A stretch of DNA of 64,000 nt from JACMLD01 sp963705285 (lineage in GTDB: Bacteria; Bacteroidota; Bacteroidia; Chitinophagales; Chitinophagaceae): assembly GCA_963705285.1 (NCBI GenBank), contig OY970066.1, positions 3,224,001-3,288,000 of the forward strand, written 5' to 3'. The position numbers and the translations under genes are program-made. Numbering within the stretch: position 1 is the stretch's first letter; each line of letters begins with the position of its first letter. The notes under the pieces are model-generated. The model ran no database searches. It was not told where the DNA came from and saw nothing but the letters and a program-made list of their open reading frames with translations. This document shows, one piece after another, positions 38,340-47,396 of this stretch.

Positions 38340-39635
38340 TTATTTCATCCATTCCCACCTTTTCGCCCAGTCCATTAAATAAGCCTCCCGGTGAACTGAA
38401 ATTGTTTTTGCGCCCTGCTGATCTCCTATATAGAGATTGCTATCCGGACGATCGCCGTACCACTGATTTCCGAGTTTGTAATCATCCTTGCCTGCTTTTC
38501 CCGGCCACGGATTAATACTCACATATTTACCTGTTTGTCCATTTAATTGAGGAATCTTGCTTGTTATGGAATAAATACCAGTTTCTGGTTTTTTGGATGA
38601 ATAACGCACTGCATAATTACCATTGCCATCATAATAACCTGGCCATTTTTGACCACCGGTTTCAAAAATGAAACAGGAAGAGTCTTGCGGTATATTTAAT
38701 TCCGGTCCTTTAAAATGCCACTCCAAAACTGCATAAGCAGCAACAGTGTCTTCGATAGTAGAATTGCCATAGAAAATTTTTCTCGAACTTCTGTCGATTC
38801 TTATAAAACTTCCGCCCCAACTTTCACCTGTAGGGTCATCAGCATCGCCGTCCATTAAATAGGCGAGGGAAGGTGTATCGCCCATTTTGATATCACCATT
38901 ATAGTAATGAATAAAGTCAGCGGCCATTGCACCCTTCCCCTTGATATAATTATTATAGTATGCTTTTCCTTTTATATTCTCCGGCGAATTTTCATCCATA
39001 AACCAACCCCTGTAAGTGGCATTGGCTTCAACCATCCAGAGGTCCGGGTGGTTTTGGGCAATATAGGCATATGCATTTATGCCCCATTTTTTGTTAGGGC
39101 CGCCTATCCAATAAACTCTTATATTTTTTTTAATTTCAGGAGCATCATGCAATGCCTGTGCAATATCTTCGATACCACCCCAAACCAAAACCCACAATGG
39201 TTGGCTGCTTTTCTTTTTAGCGCATTCAATGATGTGCTTTGACCCCGCGGTTTCAATAGTATATCCTTTGTACGGAGCTTCGTTAATTCCTCCCTGTATG
39301 CATAACTTTCTCAATGATTCAGCCGAAGGAAAGCCAGGTGCATGTTTTTTCAATTTAGGAAAGTCTTTTTCATACAAGTCAATAATTTTCAGGAAATCTT
39401 TTTTTCTTCCGTTCCCAAAAGGAGATGAGACCAAACCTTCTATTTTAAATTGATTTGAATACATTAAAAGATGAATCATTGATTGAAAATCATCAGGATC
39501 AGTTCCTCCTATGTCAGAGCAAACTAATATGCGGGGTTTTATCTTTTGTTGTGCTTCACAACTGAGTTGAAAAAAAATAATTGCAGCCACTACGCCGACA
39601 AATTCATAAATGTTTAGCTTTCTGAAATATTGCAT
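38340..39635 (-). CDS. DUF1593-like secreted protein, divergent (copy E)
   Basis: 431 residues from the ATG at 39635, chosen because it falls 4 bp after the kinase stop and gives a compact lipoprotein signal (FFQLSCEAQ); an ATG at 39656 would overlap the kinase gene by 17 bp. Metal motif CSDIGGTDPDDFQSMIHLL carries one residue more than the others. WVLVWGGIEDIAQALHD follows. The C-terminal Ig-like domain of copies A-D is missing; instead there is a short beta region (about 320-431) with YYDGNGNYAVRYSS. It is translated right after the sugar kinase, linking the DUF1593 set with the catabolic genes. Confidence 0.75.
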   Translation of the reverse strand: MQYFRKLNIYEFVGVVAAIIFFQLSCEAQQKIKPRILVCSDIGGTDPDDFQSMIHLLMYSNQFKIEGLVSSPFGNGRKKDFLKIIDLYEKDFPKLKKHAPGFPSAESLRKLCIQGGINEAPYKGYTIETAGSKHIIECAKKKSSQPLWVLVWGGIEDIAQALHDAPEIKKNIRVYWIGGPNKKWGINAYAYIAQNHPDLWMVEANATYRGWFMDENSPENIKGKAYYNNYIKGKGAMAADFIHYYNGDIKMGDTPSLAYLMDGDADDPTGESWGGSFIRIDRSSRKIFYGNSTIEDTVAAYAVLEWHFKGPELNIPQDSSCFIFETGGQKWPGYYDGNGNYAVRYSSKKPETGIYSITSKIPQLNGQTGKYVSINPWPGKAGKDDYKLGNQWYGDRPDSNLYIGDQQGAKTISVHREAYLMDWAKRWEWMK

Positions 39636-39639
39636 GGAA

Positions 39640-41169
39640 CTACTTTTCAATGTCATTTAATAAATAATATTTGTCTTTCCTTTCAAACTGTTGAATTTCC
39701 TTCAACCAGTTTTTATAATTTTTAGCAGCACACCCATTATCAGCCGACTGATAGTATTTTTTTTCAGTATTCAATTTTTTTAACGCATCAATACTTTCAT
39801 AAACTCCAACTTCAAGCCCGGCGAGTAATGCAGCACCCAATGCCGATACATCGGGAGTACCAATGGTTGCGACATTCTTATTAAGCAGGTTGGCAATGAA
39901 TTGCATGATGAATTTATTATTCGTCATACCACCATCTGCATTCAATTCTTTCAAAGAAATGCCTGCGTCTTTTTCCATGGCAATTATCACATCTTTAATT
40001 TGATAGGGAATAGATTCCAAGGCCGCTCTGACGATATGATTTTTTGTGGTGCCAAAACTCATCCCGGTTAAAGAAGCTCTCCTGTCCATTTGCCAATACG
40101 GTGAACCTAAACCACTGAATGCAGGTATTAAATATACTCCGCCATTATCTGCTACGGCATTGGCCATAGCTTCCGTTTCGTTGCTATCGTTAAATAAATT
40201 CAACTCGTTTTTTATCCATTCGATGGTAGCGCCACAGGAAACAATTACACCTTCATAAGCAAAATCAATCCTGTTTTCTGTGCTCCAGCATACGGTTGTT
40301 ACCATACCATTATTAGATGTTAATGGCTTGCTGCCAATATTCATCATCACACTGCAGCCTGTACCCATGGTAGCTTTTGCAGCACCTGGTTCAAAACATC
40401 CTTCGCCAAAAGCAGCAGCATGTGAATCACCTATGAGTGCCGTAATAGGAAGGTGATGATCTAATATGCCAGCTAGGTTTGTTTTTCCATACAGGGAAGA
40501 TGAAGGTTTAATTTCTGGCAGATGAATCCCTTTTAATCCGAACTCCTCCAGCAAATCATGGTCCCATTGAAGTGTGTGAAGATTGAAGAAAAGAGTTCTT
40601 GAAGCGTTTGTGAAATCGGTAGCATATTGTTCGCCGTTAGTCAATTTATAAAGCACCCATGTATCAATGGTTCCAAAATATGCCTTTCCATTTGAAATAG
40701 CAGAATGTATCGTAGCAACATTTTCATTTAGCCACATCAGCTTTGTGCCGGAAAAATATGGATCAATAATCAATCCCGTTTTGCTTTTTATTGATTCTTC
40801 CAGTCCGTCATTCTTTAACCATTCACAAAATTTTACAGAACGTTTACATTGCCACACCACAGCATTATACAAGGGATTTCCATCTTTATCCCATACAACA
40901 AACGTTTCTCTTTGATTGGAGATACCAACAGATGCAATTAATTTGGTGTCGAAACCTTTTAATACAAACTCGTCAATACATTTTTTTACTGCTGCTAATA
41001 CATTTTGAAAAATTTCTTCTGGCTCCTGTTCTACAAATCCGTCTGCCAAATAAGAAGTGCGCAACATTCCCGTTCCTTTTGCAACAGCAATCCCTGCATC
41101 ATCAAAAATTAATGATTTGGTAGAGCTGGTACCCTGATCAATGGCTAATATGTATTTTTTTTTGTTCAT
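39640..41169 (-). CDS. FGGY-family carbohydrate kinase, glycerol-kinase-like
   Basis: ATP-dependent sugar or polyol kinase, 509 residues, cytoplasmic. ATP-binding LAIDQGTSSTKSLIF at the start and GTGCSVMMN near 270; C-terminal FGGY signature region GGMTNNKFIMQFIANLL. Residues that hold glycerol in GlpK are all here: Arg-Glu in NQRETFVVW, Trp in NAVVWQCK, Tyr in DPYFSGTK and Asp in IGDSHAAAF (GlpK has GDQ). A substrate with a glycerol-like end fits; D-apulose has a bis-hydroxymethyl carbinol. Given the transketolase pair and GH140 here, apulose kinase is my leading inference; glycerol or another ketose is the alternative. Confidence 0.75.
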   Translation of the reverse strand: MNKKKYILAIDQGTSSTKSLIFDDAGIAVAKGTGMLRTSYLADGFVEQEPEEIFQNVLAAVKKCIDEFVLKGFDTKLIASVGISNQRETFVVWDKDGNPLYNAVVWQCKRSVKFCEWLKNDGLEESIKSKTGLIIDPYFSGTKLMWLNENVATIHSAISNGKAYFGTIDTWVLYKLTNGEQYATDFTNASRTLFFNLHTLQWDHDLLEEFGLKGIHLPEIKPSSSLYGKTNLAGILDHHLPITALIGDSHAAAFGEGCFEPGAAKATMGTGCSVMMNIGSKPLTSNNGMVTTVCWSTENRIDFAYEGVIVSCGATIEWIKNELNLFNDSNETEAMANAVADNGGVYLIPAFSGLGSPYWQMDRRASLTGMSFGTTKNHIVRAALESIPYQIKDVIIAMEKDAGISLKELNADGGMTNNKFIMQFIANLLNKNVATIGTPDVSALGAALLAGLEVGVYESIDALKKLNTEKKYYQSADNGCAAKNYKNWLKEIQQFERKDKYYLLNDIEK

Positions 41170-41265
41170 TATTATTTGTTACAGAATTTCTAAGAGTCTG
41201 AATTATTCGGAATAAACTTACCTGTCCTACCTGCCAACCCGGATAGCCTAAATAGCAGAATTTGG

Positions 41266-41318
41266 TAGAAGAGTGGCTCTCACATTATTGTTCAGTGAAA
41301 AATAATGTTGCGAACTAT
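41266..41318 (-). repeat. Structured intergenic repeat, copy 1
   Basis: In the 205-bp gap between kinase and permease. On the plus strand: AAGAGTGGCTCTCAC, then an 8-bp perfect hairpin (ACATTATT / AATAATGT, 41282-41289 with 41301-41308), then TTGCGAACTAT. Copy 2 (47508-47559) has the same two constant blocks but a hairpin of unrelated sequence. Nothing coding seen in the gap. Confidence 0.6.
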
Positions 41319-41374
41319 TCTTCGATTGCAACAGACGATGAAAGCAATACTATAACGGGCTACAAAAAAACATC

Positions 41375-42355
41375 TTACTCTTTCTTATCACCTATTTTAT
41401 CAATGATAACGGCCAATAATATTACCCCGCCTTTCACTACCTGTTGCCAAAAAGGTGAGACATTCAATAATACTAATCCATTATTTAATACTCCAATGAT
41501 AACAGCTCCGATTACTGTACCCCATACACTACCTTTACCACCATTTAATGACGTGCCCCCAATTACTACCGCGGCAATGGCATCCAACTCGTAACTCGTG
41601 CCTGCATTAGGCTGGGCAGAGTCCAATCTTGACGTAACAATGATTCCACCTATTGCAGCCAACGCGCCACCTAAACTGTAAACAATTATTTTTACCCGAT
41701 TGATCCGGATGCCTGAAAGCTTAGCTGCGGTTTCATTGCCACCAATGGCATATATATATCGGCCTAACTTAGTTTTGCGGGTTATAAAAACTGCCAGCAG
41801 AACCACAAAGGTTGCAATCCATACAGGAATGGGAATTCCTAGGAATGAACCTGCACCGATGACGGCAAAATTTTTTCCGAGATTGCTTATCGGATGTCCT
41901 TCCGTATAAAGCATGGTGAACCCTCTTGCAATAGTTAACATTGCCAATGTTGCAACAAAGGGTGGTACTTTAAATTTAGTTATGACCAACCCGTTAAACC
42001 AACCCATTAAACTTCCAACAATGATGGCACTGAGTATTGCGCCCAAAATGGTGAAGCCTATATACAAGTCAGCCGAAGGAACCTGAATACCATTTTTTAA
42101 CAACCCTGCTGTAACGGCACCACATAAAGCCAAAACTGAGCCTACTGACAAATCAATGCCAGCTGTTAAAACAATCAATGTCATTCCGGTAGCTATACAG
42201 GCATTCACTGCAATTTGTCTAAGTACATTCACGCCATTTGCAGCAGTAAAAAATTTATCGGTAAGAATACTTAGAATGATGACCAGTACAACCAATGCAA
42301 TCAATGATTGAAATTTCCTTAAATTATTTTTATTTGATATTGCAGTAGTTGTCAT
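41375..42355 (-). CDS. Ribose-type ABC transporter permease
   Basis: Inner-membrane permease (BPD_transp_2 family, RbsC-like), 326 residues, about eight to ten hydrophobic segments. Family blocks: GMTLIVLTAGIDLSVGSVLAL (about 55-75), ATLAMLTIARGFTMLY (about 135-150), and IVTSRLDSAQPNAGTSYELDAIAAVVIGGTSLNGGKG shortened here as the EAA-like cytoplasmic loop region near 235-270. It would form the channel with the ATPase gene 8 bp upstream. Monosaccharide uptake by such importers is the rule in Proteobacteria and uncommon in Bacteroidota. Confidence 0.92.
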   Translation of the reverse strand: MTTTAISNKNNLRKFQSLIALVVLVIILSILTDKFFTAANGVNVLRQIAVNACIATGMTLIVLTAGIDLSVGSVLALCGAVTAGLLKNGIQVPSADLYIGFTILGAILSAIIVGSLMGWFNGLVITKFKVPPFVATLAMLTIARGFTMLYTEGHPISNLGKNFAVIGAGSFLGIPIPVWIATFVVLLAVFITRKTKLGRYIYAIGGNETAAKLSGIRINRVKIIVYSLGGALAAIGGIIVTSRLDSAQPNAGTSYELDAIAAVVIGGTSLNGGKGSVWGTVIGAVIIGVLNNGLVLLNVSPFWQQVVKGGVILLAVIIDKIGDKKE

Positions 42356-42363
42356 TCGCTCAA

Positions 42364-43869
42364 TTAATTTTTATTTATAGCATATTTTAATATCTCTTGC
42401 TCGGTCGTACTATTGATTGGCAGGTTAGCGGTTAATGTTCCTTCACAAATCACCAATACGCGGTCAGATACGCCGAGTATCTCCGGCAATTCGGATGAGA
42501 CCATAATAATACTCATGCCCTCATCAGCCAGCGTTTTCATTAATTTATAAATTTCTGATTTTGCGTTGAGGTCTATACCACGTGTTGGCTCATCAAGCAA
42601 TAAAATTTTTGGGTTAGTGGCCAGCCATTTTGCAATTACAATTTTTTGCTGATTACCACCACTGAGGTTTTGTGCTGCATTGTTTGCTGAAGAAGTTTTA
42701 ATACCTAATTTGGCAATATAACTTGCTGACAAAGCTTTTTCTTTCGCATGGTTGAGTATTAATCCGAAGTGCTGCAACTGTTTTAAAATAGTAAGTCCAA
42801 TATTTTTAGTGACAGATTGATTAAGAATCAGACCCTGTAATTTTCTGTCTTCCGGTACTAAAGCGATACCGGCATTAATAGCATCAACAGGTGATTTAAT
42901 TTTTCTGACATGATCTTCAACTATTATCTCTCCACTAGCATTCTTTGGGTGGAGTCCAAATATGGTCTCCATTATTTCTGTCCTTCCTGCGCCCATTAGT
43001 CCATAAACACCTAAAATTTCACCTTTAAATAAATCAAAAGAAATATTGGAGAATAAATTTACGGATTTAAGTTCCGGATGTCGGAGGCTTATATCTCTGG
43101 CAGAAAGAATTACAGGTTTTCCCACAAAACTGTTAGTGCTTTTTTGAAGTGTTATATCCCTGCCTGTCATTTTCTGAATCAGCGATTCTTGTGTAGTATG
43201 CCTCATATCACCTGCATCTACAGTAGCGCCATCTCTTAATACCACATAATAATCAGCAATAGCAAAGAGTTCTTTAAACTTGTGAGAAATATAAGCAATG
43301 GTCTTCCCTTCACTTTTTAATTGTGCGATTATTGAAAAAAGATTATCAACTTCTTTATCGCTGATAGCCGATGTTGGTTCGTCCATGATAATTACAGACG
43401 CATTGGAATGTAAGGCTTTTGCTATCTCTACCAACTGTTGTTGACCTACTTTTATTTGGATAACTTTTGTATCGGGATCGATTTTAAGGTTTAACCGGGA
43501 AAGTAGTTGTTTTGTTATATGATTCATCTGTTTCTTATCAAGCATACCTAAAGCATTGGTAATTTCTCTTCCTAAAAAAATATTTTCTGCAATAGTTAAA
43601 TGCGGAACAAGATTCAATTCCTGGTGAATGATGGCAATTCCTATATCTTCTGCATCCTTGGTTCCGGAAAATTTAACGGATTCACCATTGAAAATAATTT
43701 CTCCATCATACTGGGTGTGTACTCCTGAAAAGATCTTCATCAGCGTAGACTTCCCGGCACCATTCTCCCCAATAATTGCATTTACACTTCCGGGATGAAG
43801 TGTGAGATTAATTTTGGATAAAGCAATAACCCCTCCAAAACGTTTTGATATATTTTTTGCCTCAAGCAT
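42364..43869 (-). CDS. Ribose-type ABC transporter ATPase, two ABC domains
   Basis: 501 residues, RbsA/XylG-type. First domain: Walker A GENGAGKSTLMK (about 33-44), signature-like IKVGQQQLVEIAKAL, Walker B SVIIMDEPTSA. Second domain: the degenerate Walker A GLMGAGRTEIME (about 285-297), signature LSGGNQQK, Walker B ILLLDEPTRGID. The degenerate second P-loop is normal for this family. Its stop-to-start spacing to the permease (8 bp) and abutting upstream gene indicate one operon. Energises import of a monosaccharide bound by the lipoprotein encoded upstream. Confidence 0.95.
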   Translation of the reverse strand: MLEAKNISKRFGGVIALSKINLTLHPGSVNAIIGENGAGKSTLMKIFSGVHTQYDGEIIFNGESVKFSGTKDAEDIGIAIIHQELNLVPHLTIAENIFLGREITNALGMLDKKQMNHITKQLLSRLNLKIDPDTKVIQIKVGQQQLVEIAKALHSNASVIIMDEPTSAISDKEVDNLFSIIAQLKSEGKTIAYISHKFKELFAIADYYVVLRDGATVDAGDMRHTTQESLIQKMTGRDITLQKSTNSFVGKPVILSARDISLRHPELKSVNLFSNISFDLFKGEILGVYGLMGAGRTEIMETIFGLHPKNASGEIIVEDHVRKIKSPVDAINAGIALVPEDRKLQGLILNQSVTKNIGLTILKQLQHFGLILNHAKEKALSASYIAKLGIKTSSANNAAQNLSGGNQQKIVIAKWLATNPKILLLDEPTRGIDLNAKSEIYKLMKTLADEGMSIIMVSSELPEILGVSDRVLVICEGTLTANLPINSTTEQEILKYAINKN

Positions 43870-44499
43870 TTAGTTAACTATTTGTAGACGTACAGGAAGC
43901 AACTCTAACCCATTCCAATTAATATACTCTTTGTTTATTTCAATTGCAGCAATGATATTCAGCTTATCCCCCTTTTTTACCTCTTTCTTAAACGAAGGCA
44001 AAATTGTTGTTCTGACTATTTTATTCATTTCTTCCGAAATGCTATTAAGGTTATCTGTATTGGGAAAATCATTTACATCGACTAAGGCTGAAGCATCACG
44101 TATAGCATTGCCATAAATATATTCAGTAGCAAGGACTCCTTCTATAACTAAATCGGCAGCAGGTAGCTGAATCAAAACTTCGTCCTCGTTTACTGTTGTA
44201 ACGGTAGCCTGTGTTTTTATTAAAGTGTACCGGTAGTTACCAACAGCCAAAGCATTCGTATATTTATTTATTGCGGAATCTTTATTAGATGAAACCGCTT
44301 TAATGAAAACGGACAGGTCAACAGCACTATCCATCTTTACAAACATATTTTTATCCCATAAATTTTTAGAGTAAGCTATAGCATCAAAATGCTGCCCAAC
44401 AGCTATCTTAACTTCGCTGAGCTTTTTAATATAAACCGACTTATAACCTACCAGGCCTGCCACAGCAATAAAGAAAATATATTTTAGCAGTTGCTTCAT
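43870..44499 (-). CDS. DUF2291 periplasmic protein of the sugar ABC operon
   Basis: 209 residues from the ATG at 44499, which follows the binding-protein stop by 7 bp; an upstream ATG at 44538 would overlap it. One N-terminal membrane anchor (KQLLKYIFFIAVAGLVGY), then a beta-rich domain with the family blocks FDAIAYSKNLWDKNM and GNAIRDASALVDVNDFPNTDN. DUF2291 genes recur beside ribose-type ABC importer genes; the function is unknown, presumably an accessory to transport. Immediately adjacent to the ATPase gene (ends next to its start). Confidence 0.75.
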   Translation of the reverse strand: MKQLLKYIFFIAVAGLVGYKSVYIKKLSEVKIAVGQHFDAIAYSKNLWDKNMFVKMDSAVDLSVFIKAVSSNKDSAINKYTNALAVGNYRYTLIKTQATVTTVNEDEVLIQLPAADLVIEGVLATEYIYGNAIRDASALVDVNDFPNTDNLNSISEEMNKIVRTTILPSFKKEVKKGDKLNIIAAIEINKEYINWNGLELLPVRLQIVN

Positions 44500-44506
44500 G
44501 TTATAA

Positions 44507-45451
44507 TTATTTTTTACCGTAAGCAATATAGTTGGCAATATTTTTTGCTGTAACTAATTCAACCGCGACTGGTATTTTTTTAGGAAATTCTCTTCTGCCT
44601 TTTATATATTCATCTGCAAACTGGGCTGCTGTTTCTGCCATCACTTTGGGAAACTGCATACCTGTGGCAGCTATTTTATTTTCACCGATCGAAGTAATTA
44701 CATCCTCTGCCCCGTCAAAGCCAAATACTTTTATTTTATCAGCCTTACCAATGGTTACCAATGCCTGGTAAGCTCCGCTGGCCATACCATCGTTGCCACA
44801 AAAAACACCCTCAATATCCGGATGCGCTTGTAAAATTGATTCCATCACTTCCATGGCTTTGTTGCGGTCGAAATCGGCACTTTGCTGTGCTACCATTTTT
44901 AATTCTGGATAATTATCTACTACACTGTGAAAACCTTTAGAACGGGCCCATGTATTGTTATCACCAACCAGTCCCAAAAGCTCTACATAATTTCCTTTTT
45001 TTTGAAGTTGTTGGGTAAAATATTTGCCAAGGGCAACAGCACCTGAATAGCTATCAGATAGAATTTGTGATGTGGGAGCATCAAGTGAATTAACTTCCCT
45101 GTCCATGCAGAAAACAGGTACGTCTGCAGCTTTCGCTTTTATTACATTGGCAACAGAACCATTTGCATCGGTTGAATTAAATAGAATAGCATCAAAACCT
45201 GCAACTATAATGTTATCAAAATGGTCACTCTCTAAAGCGGTATTGTTTTGTGAATCAAAAATTTTTGCTTCGTAGCCCAATGACTTTGCTTTTGCAGCCG
45301 CTGTTTCGGCTAAGAAAACAAACCAGGGATTGTTAAGAGTGGAAACTACCACAGCAATGCGGTGTTTTTTATCCTTTTCTTTGGTTTTGCACTGTGTAAA
45401 AGAAAATATAATTAGCAACAGCATCAGATAAAATGGCAAATTTTTGTGCAT
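44507..45451 (-). CDS. Sugar-binding lipoprotein of ribose-type ABC importer
   Basis: 314 residues, lipoprotein signal with Cys21 (FSFTQCKTK). Peripla_BP_4 / RbsB-like fold with HRIAVVVSTLNNPWFVFLAE at the start, DAILFNSTDANGSVANV (ligand-site strand), VFCMDREVN and the hinge-side block DIEGVFCGNDGMASGAYQAL. The conserved Asn-Pro-Trp-Phe, Arg and Asp pocket residues suit a pentose-like ligand. The lipid anchor would tether it to the inner membrane. It follows the transketolase genes after an 87-bp gap. Confidence 0.9.
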   Translation of the reverse strand: MHKNLPFYLMLLLIIFSFTQCKTKEKDKKHRIAVVVSTLNNPWFVFLAETAAAKAKSLGYEAKIFDSQNNTALESDHFDNIIVAGFDAILFNSTDANGSVANVIKAKAADVPVFCMDREVNSLDAPTSQILSDSYSGAVALGKYFTQQLQKKGNYVELLGLVGDNNTWARSKGFHSVVDNYPELKMVAQQSADFDRNKAMEVMESILQAHPDIEGVFCGNDGMASGAYQALVTIGKADKIKVFGFDGAEDVITSIGENKIAATGMQFPKVMAETAAQFADEYIKGRREFPKKIPVAVELVTAKNIANYIAYGKK

Positions 45452-45538
45452 CTAACAAGTTTTAGTCGTGACTCAATCGTTACAATAAATTCTTCTGAAA
45501 ACAGGCACTCAACTTTATTTAACCTGTATAGCGGCAGA

Positions 45539-46513
45539 CTATATATGTACATGTACTTTTTCAAGTAACACTTTCACTTCTTCAGCAATACCATTTTCAC
45601 TGATGCTATAATGATTAAATATATCCTGTTGAGAACCGGTCACGGTATACTCATCAGGTATGCCAATTATTTTAAAGGGCTTTGAATACTGATGCTGTAA
45701 CAGGTAAGATGCACAGGCTTCCCCCAATCCTCCGTTTATACTATGCTCCTCTACTGTTACAATTGCTTTACATTTATCAGCAACCGACTGTATTAAATTA
45801 AAATCCAAAGGCTTTATTGTATGCATACTGATAACTGTTGCATTGATCCCATCTCCTTTTAATTTTGCAGCAGCCAGCAATGCAGGGTAGACAGTTTCTC
45901 CGGTTGCAATAATGGCAACATCTTCACCTTCTTTTATCACTCTTCCCTTTCCAAATACAAACTTGTCTTCATTTATTTCTTTTAACGGAGGCATAGGTTT
46001 TTTACCAAAACGCAAATAAACCGGCTGATTAGATTCTGCCGCAAGTTTAATCGCTTGTTCAGTTTCAAAATTATCTGCGGGTGCCACTATCATAATATTA
46101 TTAATTGCCCTTAATGCAGCATAGTCATGAAGACTGTGATGGGTGCTTCCCAAAGCCCCATAACTAACACCTGCACTTATACCTATAACATTTACAGGAT
46201 TATCACTATATGCCACATCATTTTTAATTTGTTCTAACGCTCTGGCAGTTAAAAAACAAGCCGGAGAAACCGCAAAGACTTTTTTACCACAAGAGGCAAG
46301 GCCTGCTGCCACACCTACCAGGTTTTGTTCTGCTATACCAACTTCTATAATCTGATCAGGAAATGTTTTTCCGAATGGAACTAGTTTACCGGATCCCCTG
46401 CTATCGCTGGTCACCGCTACAATATTTCTATCAGTAGCTGCTAATTTTTGCAAAGTCTCTGAAAATATTTCGAGATTGGCTTTGTAACTATTTATATTGA
46501 TTTTTTCTGCCAT
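45539..46513 (-). CDS. Transketolase C-terminal subunit (candidate apulose-4-phosphate transketolase B)
   Basis: 324 residues: pyrimidine-binding domain (about 10-180) and transketolase C-terminal domain (about 195-320). The thiamine-activating Glu is in EVGIAEQNLVGVAAGL (about 66-81); GALGSTHHSLHDYAALRAI follows. Together with the N-terminal subunit it makes one transketolase. Such split enzymes include the apulose-4-phosphate transketolase, which makes DHAP and xylulose-5-phosphate from apulose-4-phosphate and glyceraldehyde-3-phosphate. That role fits the GH140, kinase and isomerase genes here; a generic split transketolase cannot be excluded. Confidence 0.85.
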   Translation of the reverse strand: MAEKININSYKANLEIFSETLQKLAATDRNIVAVTSDSRGSGKLVPFGKTFPDQIIEVGIAEQNLVGVAAGLASCGKKVFAVSPACFLTARALEQIKNDVAYSDNPVNVIGISAGVSYGALGSTHHSLHDYAALRAINNIMIVAPADNFETEQAIKLAAESNQPVYLRFGKKPMPPLKEINEDKFVFGKGRVIKEGEDVAIIATGETVYPALLAAAKLKGDGINATVISMHTIKPLDFNLIQSVADKCKAIVTVEEHSINGGLGEACASYLLQHQYSKPFKIIGIPDEYTVTGSQQDIFNHYSISENGIAEEVKVLLEKVHVHI

Positions 46514-46514
46514 T

Positions 46515-47339
46515 TTATAATAGAGTTATTGCATTATCTAATTCCTGCTGTGCTAATTCATATTCATTTTTGTTTGGCACTCCGTGATGCCACTTCAATT
46601 GATTCTCCATATAGCTTACACCTTTACCTTTAACGGTATGCGCAATAATTACAGAAGGCTTTCCCTTTTCAAATGGGAAACTGTTGAACGCAGCTTTCAA
46701 TTCATCCACGTTATTACCATCGACTTCTTTTACTGCCCAGCCAAATGCCTCCCATTTTTTATCTAAAGGATCAGTATTGCAAACATCTTTTGTAGCAGCA
46801 GTAATCTGTAATCCGTTTTTATCTACAATGGCACAGAGATTATCCAGCTTGTATTGTGCCGCACAAAGAGCTGCTTCCCAGTTGCTGCCTTCTGGCAATT
46901 CGCCGTCACCAAGCAATGTAAAAGTCCTGTAATCTTTCTTATCCATTTTTGCAGCCAATGCTATTCCAACACTTATGGGTAATCCATGTCCTAATGCGCC
47001 AGTGTTTTGCTCTACACCTTTTACTTTTTTTGTAGGATGACCGATATAATGCGATTTGTATTGGCATAAAGTATTCAGATCTTCCTCAGGAAAAAATCCC
47101 TTATCAGCCAAGACTACAAACAAAGCTTCCACACAATGCCCTTTGCTTTGAATATACCTGTCTCGGTCGGGGGATGAAAAATTTTCCGGCGAAACATTAA
47201 GTACTTCATTATAGAGTACGTTTAAAATATCTGTGCAGGAAAGACTTCCACCAGTATGTCCGGCTTTGGCTTTGGTGATGTACTGTAAGATTTTCTTACG
47301 GTATATTATTGATTTCTTATTTAGCTCTTGTGTTGTCAT
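46515..47339 (-). CDS. Transketolase N-terminal subunit (candidate apulose-4-phosphate transketolase A)
   Basis: 274 residues, the thiamine-pyrophosphate-binding half. AGHTGGSLSCTDIL (about 26-39), GALGHGLPISVGIALA (about 117-132), and the TPP/Mg2+ motif LLGDGELPEGSNWEA ending in IVDKNGLQ (about 146-180) are all intact. One base separates its stop from the C-terminal subunit start, so the two are made together. A 278-bp gap with a structured repeat separates it from the isomerase gene upstream. Confidence 0.85.
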   Translation of the reverse strand: MTTQELNKKSIIYRKKILQYITKAKAGHTGGSLSCTDILNVLYNEVLNVSPENFSSPDRDRYIQSKGHCVEALFVVLADKGFFPEEDLNTLCQYKSHYIGHPTKKVKGVEQNTGALGHGLPISVGIALAAKMDKKDYRTFTLLGDGELPEGSNWEAALCAAQYKLDNLCAIVDKNGLQITAATKDVCNTDPLDKKWEAFGWAVKEVDGNNVDELKAAFNSFPFEKGKPSVIIAHTVKGKGVSYMENQLKWHHGVPNKNEYELAQQELDNAITLL

Positions 47340-47396
47340 TAAGTGCTTTTTTTGTTACCAAATTTCAGTTTTTTATGGCATCGTCCCTTGCGTCGC

